From positions 7,992,501 through 8,056,500 of the forward strand of contig NC_091002.1 of assembly GCF_041146395.1 (NCBI RefSeq): 64,000 nucleotides of DNA, written 5' to 3'. Source of the DNA: Eulemur rufifrons. Taxonomy: Eukaryota > Chordata > Mammalia > Primates > Lemuridae. The translations under genes and the position numbers were made by a program. The notes beneath the pieces are model-generated. The model saw only the letters and a program-made list of their open reading frames with translations, made no database searches and had not been told where the DNA came from. Of the stretch, positions 11,901 through 22,820 are shown piece by piece; position 1 is the stretch's first letter, and each line of letters starts with the position of its first letter.

Positions 11901-11939
11901 CCCTTTCTCTTCCATTATCCTTTTATGCTAGATTTCCAT

Positions 11940-12500
11940 GTCCCATGGGGATAGATCTGTTAGAATTTTTGATTCAAATTACATTGACTCTAAAGACTAA
12001 TTTAGGAAGAATTGACATTTTTATGATACTGGGTCCTCCTATCAATGACTTTGGTATATGTATCATAATTTTCCCAGTAAACATATTATACAGTTCTAAA
12101 AATTATAGTCTGAGTTGCTTTTATGATGAAAATCTTTTTTCTATTTATTTTGTTATTGATTATTAGTAGCATATAGAAATTCTATTACTTTTGTATCCAG
12201 CAAACTTGCTAATTATTAGTTATACCTGTACTATTATGTATACTACTTATACGAGGTTCACCATAGATTAACTTAGATTTTCTATGTGGACAATCGTAGT
12301 ATTTTCCAATGTTTGCATCATTGAATTTTTTCTTGTCCTATTGCATTGTCTAAATCCACTAGTCAATGCAATGTTGAACATGTGACAAGGAGTGCCCCGA
12401 CTTTAGTGGGAATACTTTTAGAATTTAATGATTAAGTACAATGTCTCCTCTATGTTTTGGATGGATGCTCTTTATCAGGTTTGGCAGAACCGGCAAATTG
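11940..12500 (-). repeat. Third L1 copy, part 1 (antisense ORF2)
   Basis: After the endonuclease end of the previous L1, the sequence restarts in the ORF2 C-terminal half. Plus-strand TTACATTGACTCTAAAGACT, TTTTGTATCCAGCAAACTTGC and TTTTCTATGTGGACAATC are the reverse complements of standard ORF2 stretches. It therefore belongs to a separate antisense L1, which continues after about 12,986. Confidence 0.65.
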
Positions 12501-12985
12501 ATGCCCTCTACCCCTTCTCCCTTATTTTTCTTTTAGTCATAGATTTCCTTTGCATTTTAGAAGGGCTTTTTGCTACCTAGGAGAAAACCACTTTTCCAGC
12601 CTCCCTCACAGCCTAGTGTGACTACATGGCTAAGTTGTCATTAATGGACATGGAAGAAATGATGTCTGCAAATTATATATCACTTTCTTCTTTCCCCTTC
12701 TTGGAAGTGGTAATGAGGAACCCGCTTTGATCATATGGATGAAGACAATACCCTAGGACATCCCAAGAGGAGACACCTGTGTCTCTGGTGAGTTCAGGGG
12801 GCAGAGCCACCTGCTCTGCCTGTATCTCCTGCCTCCCCTGCACCCTGACATGTCACAGACACAAACTTCCCTCTGTCCCAACCACTCTGTTTGGGGTCCC
12901 CTTGCTCAGCAGCTTCACCTGTTCCTTGTCTAGATGTTTCCAAATAAGGAAATGTCATGCTTGAGTTAATTCTGGTAATTAATTT
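12501..12985 (+). repeat. Possible old LTR-type insertion within L1
   Basis: This 485-bp stretch interrupts the third L1. GGGCTTTTTGCTACCTAGG, TTTCCAGCCTCCCTCACAGCC and TGTGACTACATGGCTAAGTTG recall a common mammalian LTR/MER repeat whose name I cannot recover. I saw no clear target duplication. Composition rises to about 50 percent GC between two AT-rich L1 pieces, which supports an insertion. Confidence 0.4.
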
Positions 12986-13374
12986 TTCTATAAGAAAAAT
13001 GTCCATTACACTTAAATTTAAAATATGTTGGCACCAAATTGATTGTAGTATCCTTTAACAATTTATAAATCTATACTCTGTTATGTTTGCTTCTTCACTT
13101 CTAATGTTATTTGTTGGTAGCATTTTTTTCTTGGTTAGTCTTACTAGGAATTGTTCTATCCTATTCCCTCAGAGGACAATGTTTTGCTTTTCCTGGTCAT
13201 TTCTTTTTTCTGTATTTTCTATTTAATCCATCTCTTCTCACAGCTTTGCTTCTTTTCTTCTATGTTCTCTAGTTATTGTCATCCTCCTATTATTTTCTTT
13301 AGTTAAGATTGTACCTTCTTTATTTGTAAGTTTTCTTATTTTGCAATAATTGCAGAGTCTACAAATATACTACT

Positions 13375-13387
13375 AAAAAGCAATTCA
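13375..13387. repeat. Target-site duplication, left copy
   Basis: AAAAAGCAATTCA, matched 12 of 13 by the right copy at 13,637-13,649, flanks the young L1 3' end. Confidence 0.75.
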
Positions 13388-13636
13388 AAGCACCACATGT
13401 ACTCACCATCAAATTGGTTTCAACTGATCAGCACTTAAGTGCTCATATAGTAATAACATTGATCAGGTGTCGGGCAGGTGGGAGGGGGTAGGAGGGGATG
13501 GGTATATACACACGTAATGGGTGCGGTGTGCACCGTCTGGGGGATGGACACGCTTGAAGCTCTGAGTCAGGTGGGGCAAGGGCAATATATGTAACCTAAA
13601 CATTCGTACGCCCATAATATGCTGAAATAAAAAAAT
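13388..13636 (+). mobile_element. Young strepsirrhine-type L1 3' end (sense, 5'-truncated)
   Basis: About 250 bp of L1 3' untranslated sequence in sense orientation: CACCGTCTGGGGGATGGACA, then GGGGCAAGGGCAATATATG, then CCCATAATATGCTGAAAT and an A-rich tail from about 13,625. The same terminus appears in reverse at 22,311. A 13-bp duplication flanks it (13,375-13,387 AAAAAGCAATTCA and 13,637-13,649 AAAAACCAATTCA, one mismatch), starting with A's as expected for L1 endonuclease cleavage. It is a severely 5'-truncated retrocopy inserted into an older L1. Confidence 0.85.
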
Positions 13637-13649
13637 AAAAACCAATTCA
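13637..13649. repeat. Target-site duplication, right copy
   Basis: AAAAACCAATTCA. Its first five A's merge with the L1 poly(A) tail, so the exact left edge is ambiguous. Confidence 0.75.
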
Positions 13650-14039
13650 GCTACACCCAAGAAAACTGATATATAATGTCTTTTCTTTCTGAATAATTTT
13701 TCATTTCCCGTGCAATCTCCTTTTCCACCCATGAGTTATTTAGGAGCATTTCTCAAACTTTTCAAACTTACATGTGCATGCATTTTAATTATCTTTTTAT
13801 GTTAACTTCTAATTAGTTGCATTGTAGTCAGAGAACATAATCTGTATGAAAATCATTCTGTGAAATTTATTGAGGTTTATTGTTTGACCCGTAGGCTGTC
13901 GAGGGTCGTAAGTGGTCTACCTGTGTTGAAAGAGCATTGGAACTCTCCTGCAGAGGGAAGTGCCATCACATCCTCATGGAGACTGTTTTCCACTCTGCCA
14001 CACCGGGCAGTACAGGGTGCTTTCATACCCTTACGTGTG

Positions 14040-14175
14040 GGTCCAAATAATCCCATGAGGAAAGCAGGGTAGATAATATAGCCCCATTTTACAGGCAAGA
14101 GGACTGAGGCTCAGAGATGGACAGTACTGTGCCTGAAGGCACACAGCTCCTACGTGATGAGTTGCTGCGGAGGAA
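14040..14175 (-). repeat. MIR SINE fragment (antisense)
   Basis: GCCCCATTTTACAGGCAAGA, GGACTGAGGCTCAGAGATGG and a downstream GCACACAGCTCCTACG are the reverse complement of the MIR core region, in the right order and spacing. Confidence 0.75.
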
Positions 14176-14429
14176 CGAAACTCCTTCTGCCTGTGGCTGT
14201 GGGGGCGCTTCAGTGGGCGTGAAAGGAACAGCATGGAACAGCATGGGGGGGACCTGGTCCCGAGGCAGGCTGGCAGTCACAGTGACTGTCTGTTGCTGCA
14301 TGTTCTCATGTCCGCAAACCTGGAACCCCGTCACGCCCCACCAGCCTCCATCCCTTTGCTGGAGCTGGGCTCTGCCTGGAGAGACATCTCCAGCCCACAT
14401 CATCTCTACTCACCTCATCGGCCTTTGGG

Positions 14430-14960
14430 TCTGAGGTCCTCGTTCCCCTTCACCTGTCCTTCATTCAGCCAAAGGAGCTGCCTGTCCCACTCACACACGT
14501 GCCGCGCGTGCCCTGCGGGTCTTTGCTCAAGGGGCAACAGCCTCCCGGGGGGTCTACACAGCCAGTGTGACCTTGCTCCTGACTCCGCCTCCCTCTCCTG
14601 GGATACCTGTCCCCTCCCCGTGGCCTCCCTCCCATTATCCCATGGCCCAGTCGGGGGCTGTTTCCGACACCCTGACCCTCCCCTCCCAGGCTCACCCTCG
14701 GCGCCTCCACGGCCTCCCTCACTTCCAGCCTCGCCCCTCTCGGCCTCCCAGCGGCCAGAGCTCCAGTTATGGCAGAAGTTCTCATCTCCCCATTCTCTTG
14801 CCTGAAATCACTGTCCACGCTCTTTCCTGTCTGGAGTCCCCTTCTCCTTCAGTGATTTCTGCCAGTGCTGCCCATGCTTCCGGACCCGGCTCCACGTCAC
14901 CTCCTGGCCGCCTCCCGCGGTCTCCACGCGGGTGAGGGGCCGCCCTGCCCTCCCGCGGCG
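14430..14960 (+). repeat. L2-like LINE relic (sense)
   Basis: CGTGCCCTGCGGGTCTTTGC followed by CAAGGGGCAACAGCC and TGACTCCGCCTCCCTC resembles the LINE-2 late-ORF region around the well-known CCTCAGGGCCTTTGCAC phrase. It is very diverged and CpG-rich at its right end. Boundaries are uncertain. Confidence 0.35.
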
Positions 14961-17900
14961 CCTGGGGCTTCCCTCGCTCCAAGCTCTGATTGTGCCGTGT
15001 GGTCGTTGCTGTTCCCTTGTCGGCAGGGGCAGTGGCTGGTCCCAGCCTCTGGCCTCGCTCCAGCGCCTGTGCCCATAGGCCGACTGCTGCGCCGGCACAG
15101 ACGGTGTCTCCCGAGTTGCTGGCCAGTGCTCCGGATAGGGGAGGACACGGCACCACCCTTCCTTTCTGTCCTCGCGGTGGCCCCCGGACGGAGGGCTCCA
15201 GCCTGCTGACCAGGGTCAATGCCCTTTCCAACGGCCCTTCATTAGCGAGTGGGCATCTCGCTGAGTCAGGGGAGACCTCCTCACAGCCCTGTTCGGGGTC
15301 ACTAGGTCCCTGGAGAATGTGGCCGGGAGCGGCTGGCTGACAACAGGCCCTATTGTCCTCCCTGCTGTGGACGGAGTCGGCCCAGGCCCATCTGGACAGG
15401 GCAAGGGGCGTGACCTCAGTGCTCCCGGGAGGCTGGTGAGGTGAGAGCACAGATGCTGCTGTCCGGAGCCAGGCAGGGCCCTCTGGGGACCTGTTTTAGG
15501 GTCCGAGGTGGCAGTCTCATCTCCTCCAACTTCCTCACCGTCCCCTGGCTCCCACGAGGGGCTCTTTACAGCGTCCCCAAGGCAAGGTCCAGCCGCGTGT
15601 CTGGTGCTGGGGCCTTGCCCCCTTCCCTGCCGTCCCCCGGTCTCTGGACACTGGAAGTTATCCTAACCTGCAGCCCAGCACAGCCTCAGGGACGTGGGCC
15701 CTGGGCGATTGTGCCCCAGCCACCCCTCTTCTCCACGGCCACTCCCTACCTGCTCCTCACAAAGAGGAGCCCTGCCCCCTCCGCACCCCAGCCGCTCACT
15801 GGCCATGTCCTCAGACCCCGAGGGAGATGGGGTCCTGGAGCCCGGGAGCAGAAACAGCTGCCAGGGTCCCCGGGAGGCAGGGTGGGGCCCGCAGGGTACA
15901 GGAAGCCGCACAGGGTGTGCATCCTCGGGGCTCCTGGCAGTGAGCGGCCTCCCCGGCTTCCTCGATCAGCACCCCTTCTCCGTTCGAGCCCTCACCACGG
16001 CCCTGCAGCTGTTGCTGTCGCTGGTGCTGATGCTGTTGTTGCGTTGTGTTTGCTTCTCAAGCCTGTCGCATTTCAGGGTGTAAAACCCTCCAGGCTCAGT
16101 GGAAACCCCATCCTGAGTGTGTTCAAATACCTGAGCTGCGCGTGCACGTGGTGTGGACCGTTTACACCGTGGAGCTGGGTGTGCGGGACAGTAACAGAAA
16201 GCCGCCCACGTACCTCTCCTTGCAGGCCTCTCCCGTCCATGGCGGCTGTTGTTCAGATTGAACCTGCGGACGCTGGGATCCAGCTCGTGGTTTAGATCAG
16301 AGCTGGGCATTCCGCTGTGAGCATGGAGACAGCCGAGGAAACGGACGTGGCTGGTACGCACCTGAGCTGGGCCTCAAAGCCAGGCCTGGCTGTGGCCCCC
16401 GTGCTCTACCCACTGGGCTGCAGGTGGCTGTCCTGCTGGGGATGGTTGCCCAGCTATCGCCATCCTGGCTGAGCCTAAGCTCCTCCCGCCACCCCCCACT
16501 GTTCCTGGGCTCTGATGGGCTGGCCTGGGCCACTCCCATCACCCCTACCCCCTGCTTTGCCATGCCGAGTGCTCACCACGTCCCGGACAAGGCCCACGTG
16601 TGCCCAGGGCCAGGCCTCTGCCCAGGTGTCCTGCCCCTGTGCGGGCCTTTCCTTCTGCCTGCCTGTGTCCCACCTGGTCTTCAGGGCCAGCTGAAACACC
16701 CCGCCAGGCCTGTTAGTCAGCAGTGGTTAAGAGGGGTCATATCAGTCACTTTGCCTGGTCGGTCACCGGCTGAGGATGAGCATTATCCCCTGGGACCCGG
16801 GGCAGGGCCCCAGGAACAGTCTCTGCCTGCAGACAGGTCAGGGGACACGGCTGCGGCTGCAAGTCTCCTGTGATGCCGCAGGTGCCCTCCTGCCAGGACC
16901 GTCCCGCCTGCGTGACTGCCCGGGACGGGGCTCAGCTCTGCGTCTCGGGAAGGAAGCTGTGCTCATCCTACACCAGACGTGGCCGAGACCAGGCCTTGCG
17001 GGCACGTGCACGCGAGGGGTCAGCATTCCTCCGCACCACAGGCCTCGTCTGCGCTCACGCCTGGGCAGGCAGAGCTGCGCAGGCGAGTCGCCAACTTGTC
17101 CCTCGGCCCGAATTTCCTGCTCAGACCCACCCGACAAGTCGAGAGATGTCTGGGCTCTGACTGCTCCGGAAAAGCCACCGATTAACATGTCTCTTGTCTT
17201 GGAGTCCCCGATCCTTGTTCCGTAGCTGATCAGGTTACAGTGAGTGACAGCTCAAAGGTACTGCCTCTGGGGGCTTTCAGGGTGGGGGAGAGGATAGACT
17301 GCTGCCTCAGAGACCCTGCGTCCATCGGCTAAGGCCACAGCCAATGGGGGCAGGACCACAATGGAAGCAAGGCCTGGGGGCCTCCGGGAGCAGGCGGGGT
17401 CTGCAGCTTCATAGATTCTTGCTGGACCCAGAAAGACCTCATCGCCTCATTTCTTATTTAAGGGTCAAGTGGGATGGAGAGGTGGGGGGTCTACAGCCAA
17501 AGAAGGACAGGTGGGTGGATAGAGGCCCCGCCAGCCCCAGAGCTCCCCATTCACCCCTTCACCCCAAATCCATGGTGAACCTTCCCATGCCAGACCCTGG
17601 CCAGGGCTGGGGTGAAGCCCAGGCCCAGAAGCAGCCCCACCCAGGGTGCCACTGCTCTCACGAGGTGATTGTGTCTGGAGAAGACATGGACGAATCCACA
17701 AATCCAAGTAAGCATCTGCCACGAGCCACTGTGCGGGGCAGAGGGGCACAGAGCCCGGGCAGGAGCCAGTAGGGTCTGGTGTCGGGGGCAGGGAGGGTTG
17801 TGAGTGGGGCCCAGGGAAGACCTCCTGGTTCTCAGCCCAGGGAACAGCCGCTGAGTGGGGGGTGGGGCAGTGCGCGAGCGGCCAGTGAGGCTGGCTGGTG

Positions 17901-18250
17901 TTACACAGACCGAGACAAGGACTCGTGGGATGTCACCAGCAAGGACAGGGTGGCAAAGACTTCTGAGTGTGGAGAAGGGATTGTGGGGTCCAGAGGGGAA
18001 GGTGGGGCCCACAGAGGTGCTGCCTCCAAAGAGGAGGTGTGCGGGAAGTGGTGGTGCCTTAGGCCCACAGCAGGTGGGCCGGGTGAGCTCAGAGGGCTTA
18101 GGGTGTGACGGGCAGGGAGGAGGAAGGCACAGCAACGGTGTGTCAGCCTGAACAGGAGAATTCCGGTGTCCTTTGATAGGATGAGGATTGAAGAGGGGAG
18201 AAACCGCCCACATGGGCAACATCAGAGCTCTGCTTTGTGTCAGCATTAGG
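14961..18250. other. GC-rich unique sequence, no gene recognised
   Basis: About 3.3 kb of GC-rich DNA. Many overlapping open frames run on both strands (for example 15,441-16,295 plus and 18,333-17,551 minus), all low-complexity and without domains. CTG/TTG-rich codon-like repetition occurs at about 16,005-16,045. I see no promoter, exon or nameable repeat. Confidence 0.55.
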
Positions 18251-18650
18251 TGCTGTGTGGGCTGAACTGTGTCCCCAGGAAGACATGGTGAAGTCCTAAC
18301 CTCTGGTGCCTGTGAACGTGACCTTGCCTGCAATGGGGTCTTTGCAGGGAGACTGAAGGCATGAAGAGGTTGTAACGAACTAGGGTGGGCCCCAGTTCAG
18401 GGCCTGGTGTCTTTATAAGAGCAAGGGGAAGAGACTGGGACAGAGACTGGAGATGCAGGGAGGAGCCGCGTGACGACGCAGGCAGGGAGCCGTGAGGTGT
18501 CGACAAGCAGGGTTGCTCCATCCGTGGCTAGCGGTGGGGAAGAGTTCTGTCCAGGAAACAAGCTCGGATGGATGGCCAGGGGCTGCCGAGGGCGCCGCAG
18601 GGGGGAAGGTGGTGCCGACAGAAGCTTGGCCTTCGCTGTGAATCGATAGC
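18251..18650 (+). mobile_element. MLT1-type ERVL-MaLR LTR (sense)
   Basis: It starts TGCTGTGTGGGCTGAACTGT, then GTCCCCAGGAAGACATGG, AAGTCCTAACC, GGGTCTTTGCAGG, CTAGGGTGGGCCCCAG and GTGTCTTTATAAGAGCAAGG. This is the order of MLT1/MaLR LTRs, ancient retrovirus-like elements common to mammals. The 3' end is eroded. No internal region or coding sequence accompanies it, so it is a solo LTR or remnant. Confidence 0.75.
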
Positions 18651-19576
18651 GCTTGAGGCCAGCAGGCTGAGTGGGAGCACCCAGGAAAGGTGTCAATAAG
18701 AAAGAGAACAGAGGGGCCGGGCGGGGACCCCCCCCAACAGTGCAGGTTGGGGGAGGCAAGAAGGAGCCCCACGAGCTGGGAGAAAAAGCCAAGAGAAACC
18801 AATGCTTTGGGGGAGGAAGTGGTGATTCCCTGGGGAAAGAAACGCAGTTGGAAGGTCTAGGAAGATGAGAATGAGGGTGGAGACTTGACCACTGGACCTG
18901 GCCACCTGGAGGTCACCAGTGACCTTGACTTGGACTTGACAAAACCCTGACAAGAGCAGACGCAGTAGAGGGCCACACTGGCATGCTGGTGAATGTTCAG
19001 CAACTGCTTCCCTGGGAGAAACCTGATTTGCAGCATTTGCTGATTTCAGAGGTGTGTCCCGCCCTGGCTGAGGTTAAGGGTTAGCAACTGGCAGGCAGAT
19101 TTCCTGACAATTTAACAACTGCGCGCAGGGGCCGGTGGGAGCCCGCTGCAGCAGACCACTGGGGGGATGTGGCGAGAAAAATGCAGCTCCTCTTTCACGG
19201 GCTTCTGGCACAAAAGAGGTCAGAGAATGGAAACATGGGGCAGAGTGAGTTTGGATTTTGTTTTAATTTCCACTATACTCTACTGTAGGGGGCAGCAGAA
19301 GATACATTTGGATAAGAGAACAGGATGGTAAATTTTAGGTTTGTGGTTTCATGTCTTCCTGAGAGATCCCCCTTGCTTGCCATGGCCTAGCTCCTGTTGG
19401 AGCACAGTACGTGGCCAGCTCTGGGGTGGGTGGGGAAGGATCAGGCATGACCCTGCCTGCAAGGAGCTCACACTGCTAAGCAAGGGTAGCTGGACAGGGA
19501 CAGGAAATAACAATGACAGGCACAAAGAAATTCTGGGCTGGGCCTTACATAATACTAGCATTTCTTCCTCTTTGCC
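18651..19576. other. Unique sequence with possible old repeat trace
   Basis: Mixed composition. At about 18,990-19,090 a stretch with GTTCAGCAACTGCTTCCCTG and CAGCATTTGCTGATTTCAGA looks like an eroded MER-type repeat, but I cannot name it. No exon or promoter is visible. Confidence 0.4.
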
Positions 19577-20465
19577 CTTATCTCATCATCACTGTCATCA
19601 CCACCATTATCATCACCATCACCATCCCCACCATCATCACTAACATCATCACCACCACCATCAACATTATCATCACCACCATCATCAACAATATCACCAT
19701 CATTATCATAATTATCATCATCATCATCGCCACAATCATCATCATCACCACTGTCATCACCATCACCATCATTATCATAATTATCATCATCATCACCACA
19801 ATCATCATCACCACTGTCATCACCATCACCATCACCATCATCGTCATCACCACCACCATCACCATCACCATTATCATCGCCACTATCATCACCAATATCA
19901 CCATCATTATCATCATAATTATTATCACCACCATCACCACTGTCATCACCATCACCATCATTATGATCACCAGCATCATCACCACCATCATTACCATCAT
20001 TATCATCATCATAATTATCATCACCATCATCACCACCATCACCACTATCACCACCATTATCATCATCTCCACAATCACCATCACCACTGTCATCACCATC
20101 ACTATCACCATCATTATCATCATAATTATCATCATCATGATCACCACCACCACCACCATCACCATTATCATCCCCACCATCATCACCATCATTATCATCA
20201 TAATCACCACCATCATCACCACTATGACCACCACCATCATCACCATCAACACCACATCACCACCATCACCATCATCACCACCATTATCACCATCACCACC
20301 ATCATCACCACCATCTCACCAACCACCTTTGCCACCATCATTATCACCATAATTATCACCACTATCACCATGATCATCACCATCATCAGCACTGTCATCA
20401 TCATCACCACCATCACCATCATCTTCATCAGTGTCATCATCATCATCACCACCACCATCATCACC
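19577..20465 (+). repeat. 889-bp ATC/ACC triplet-repeat array
   Basis: A pure three-base microsatellite of CAT/CAC/ATT-type triplets runs for about 890 bp. Triplet phase is unbroken from about 19,577 to 20,250, then shifts once and holds to the end. This produces artefactual frames of isoleucine/threonine on the plus strand (19,513-20,352) and methionine/valine on the minus strand (20,255-19,578 and 20,464-20,246). A marker CTGTCATCACC recurs at 19,592, 19,751, 19,814, 19,940 and 20,087. Two spacings are 63 and 126 bp, suggesting higher-order duplication. It is not a gene. Confidence 0.95.
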
Positions 20466-20618
20466 CAGAAAGCCCTGGCTCATTTAAATTTTCTCTAAAT
20501 TTGCCTTGAAAATTGAACAGTTCACTCTGCAGCTCACTTCCCTCCCCTTGCATTTCATTGCAGGCTGGGAAGAGAAGGGTGGCACTTTCGATATTTTCCC
20601 TGGACATCTTAGCTAGAC

Positions 20619-20842
20619 CAGGGGTGGGCAAACTATAGCTCATGGACCAAATCCAGCCTGCTGCCTGTTTTGGTAAACAAAGTTTTATTAGAATGCAGCC
20701 ATGCACATTTATTTATTTATTGCTGGCAGCTGCTTTTGAATTACAACTATAGACTTGAGGGCTGGCACAGAGACCATGTGCTCCACAACATCTAAAATGT
20801 CCCCCATCTGGCCCTTGGCTGAGAAGGTTTGCTGGCTCACTG
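20619..20842 (+). mobile_element. Non-autonomous hAT (Charlie/MER1-type) transposon
   Basis: It opens CAGGGGTGGGCAAACTATAG and ends GGTTTGCTGGCTCACTG, imperfect inverted ends. Between them are CCAAATCCAGCCTGC, AACAAAGTTTTATTAGAATG and TCTGGCCCTTGGCTGAGAAG, as in the MER1-group hAT elements. Length is 224 bp. Flanking octamers AGCTAGAC and AGCTGATC are plausible decayed copies of an 8-bp target duplication, the length typical of hAT. Confidence 0.82.
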
Positions 20843-21054
20843 AGCTGATCAGGAGCATTGACTATTCTCCACGCAGTGGCTGGTGGCAGTGCTGCTCTCC
20901 TTTGGGTCACTGCCTCTCCAGGTCCCTTTTCTCCAGCTTCCAGTGACATCTTCTTGGTCTTCACAAGTCCTCACCGGCTGTTTTCTCCAGGCTTCTATCC
21001 ACCGCCCGGGACCAGAACTGGTGCTTTGGATTTGTCCGGGCAGCAAATCTCTGT

Positions 21055-21390
21055 CCTGTCACTGTGTAACAAACCACCCAAACTTAGTGGCAGGAAGCCA
21101 CAACCTCTTTGGAAAGAGCCAGTGGGGATGGCTTGCCTGCTCCAAGGTCTGGGACCCCTGCTGGCAGGACTTGCTCTGGGAGGCTCAGTGGCTGGGGCTG
21201 CGTTACCTCTTTGCATACACGGTTGGTACCTGGGCTGCAAAGACTCAGCCTATCACCAGAGCACCGACCCATGGCCTCTGTGTGGGCTGGGCATCCTCAC
21301 CACGTGGCTGCCTCAGGGAAGCTGAACTTCACCCATGAAGTGCAGGCCTGTCGGGGTGGGTGTTCTGGTGGGCAAAACGTCAGCAAATCA
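21055..21390 (-). mobile_element. Old MaLR-like LTR fragment (antisense)
   Basis: CACTGTGTAACAAACCACCC and AACTTAGTGGCAGGAAGCC are typical of the antisense start of a widespread mammalian LTR, probably MaLR. The remainder (GCTCAGTGGCTGGGGCTGCG, then ATCCTCACCACGTGGCTGCC) fits the same element loosely. The family assignment is tentative. Confidence 0.5.
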
Positions 21391-21470
21391 CCCTTTCTCA
21401 CCTAACCTCACACACTTCCATGACTTTGGTTACAAATGGGTCACAAGCCCCACCAGTTTCAAGAGGTGGG

Positions 21471-21510
21471 TGTGTGTGTGTGTGTGTGTATGTGTGTGTG
21501 TGTGAGTGTG
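21471..21510 (+). repeat. (GT)n microsatellite
   Basis: About 40 bp of alternating TG with one TA and one GAG interruption. Alternating purine-pyrimidine runs can adopt Z-DNA. Confidence 0.9.
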
Positions 21511-21584
21511 GTTCTATGTCCCTGCCTCTTGATGCCCAGGAGGTCCAAGAATTTGCAGATATGCTCTAGAGTTGCCACCCACCA

Positions 21585-21705
21585 TTTCCTATCTGTGAAT
21601 GAGGATGATGGTTCCTGCCTCGCGGAGGTCTAAGCATCACCTGGGTTAATCCACCCATGGTGCAGAGTGCAGTGCCTGGGCTCACATCAGTGCTCTGTAA
21701 CTGTT
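21585..21705 (+). repeat. MIR SINE fragment (sense)
   Basis: CTATCTGTGAATGAGGATGA, then TGCCTCGCGGAGGTCTAAGC, then AGTGCAGTGCCTGGGC and TGCTCTGTAACTG follow the 3' half of MIR in order. Confidence 0.6.
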
Positions 21706-22310
21706 TGTTGTCACCTGCATCATTCCAGCTCCTCATCACAAAGTGTGCACTTACGTGGTACCTTTCACCTGACTTGCTCCATGTAGATGGGACCCCACAC
21801 TGCAAGGAGGAAAAGGCAAAGGAAGCTGCTCTCAGGGGCTACACCCCGTGTCAGGCACTCTTGAGGTTGCCGCTGTCATCCTGTCTCCCTGTCCTGCTAT
21901 GAGAGAGGAGCTCCGAGGCAGGGGAGGCCAAGCACAGCACGTAACTCTAGGTCACGCACCCTGTTGGTCAGCCATCTGTTCATGTGTGCATTCAGGTAGT
22001 ATTTCCTGGGCTTCCAGGCTGGGCCACTCTTCCCATGCTGGGTGAGTGGAGCCCTCTCTGCGGGCTCTTCCCATCTGGGTCTGCGTGGCGAATCATGTTA
22101 CTGCTTCAGGCGCTCCACTCCACCTTCCTGGAAGTCAACTTTTATTCACTCACACCCCCGACTCTTTCAACAAAGGATCTGAAGCTACTTAGAATATGAT
22201 GCACCTTAAACAAACATCATAAAACCCAAATAAGATCCGTGATACCAAAGTAAAAGGGAACGTGCACATTATGAAATATAGGACCAGCCTTGCTGATATA
22301 TTTCAGCATT

Positions 22311-22820
22311 TCTTTTTTGTTTGTTTGTTTGTTTGTTTTTTTAATTTCAGCTTATTATGGGGGTACAAAAGTTCAGGCTATATATATTGCCCATGTCCCC
22401 TCCATCCCCCCGAGTCAGAGCTTCAAGTGTGTCCACCCCCCAGACAGTGCTCATTGCACTCATCGTGTAGGTGTACACCCATCCCCTCCCCCCACCCCCA
22501 CATCTGTCTGACACCCAATTGGTGCTATTCCCAAATGTGCACTTAGGTGATGACCAGGGAAACCAATTTGCTGGTGAGTACATGTGGTGCTTATTTTTCC
22601 ATTCTTGGGATACTTCACTTAATAGAATGGGTTCCAACTCTACCCAGGAGAACCAAAGAGATTCTATATCACTGTTATATCTTATAGCTGAGTAATACTC
22701 CATGGTATACATATACCACATTTTACTAATCCACTCGTGAATTGATGGGCATTTGGGTTGTTTCCACATCTTTGCAATTGTGAATTGTACTGCTATGAAC
22801 ATTCGGGTGCAGGTGTCTTT
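22311..22820 (-). mobile_element. Young strepsirrhine-type L1 3' end (antisense)
   Basis: It begins with the complement of a poly(A) tail carrying a (GTTT)n expansion (22,319-22,336). The 3' untranslated region follows, whose terminus matches the sense copy at 13,388-13,636. From about 22,560 onward it is ORF2 C-terminus: on the minus strand, KMWKQPKCPSIHEWISK then MWYMYTMEYYSAI, the conserved L1 tail phrase. The ORF2 frame is still open here, so the copy is fairly young. It is 5'-truncated at about 22,820. I saw no clear target duplication. Confidence 0.85.

Larger units (their letters stand above)
12986..13900 (-). repeat. Third L1 copy, part 2 (antisense), interrupted
   Basis: Plus-strand TTGGTTAGTCTTACTAGGAA and TTATTTAGGAGCATTTCTC are reverse complements of the ORF2 reverse-transcriptase/endonuclease region, so this continues the copy begun at 11,940. 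A young L1 3' end (13,388-13,636) splits it. Joining 13,387 to 13,650 restores a smooth L1 reading across the gap. Confidence 0.65.

Noticed and set aside
14880..15200. CpG-island promoter
   Set aside because: CpGs are locally frequent but I could not support the length and observed/expected ratio by eye, and no transcript start features are visible. Computing CpG o/e over 200-bp windows would decide it.
15441..16295. 284-codon plus-strand frame
   Set aside because: No recognisable domain, GC-driven lack of stops, and the minus strand is open over much of the same range.
19513..20352. Ile/Thr-rich 279-codon 'protein' and Met/Val-rich minus-strand counterpart
   Set aside because: Direct translation of a trinucleotide microsatellite; open in phase simply because the unit is three bases.
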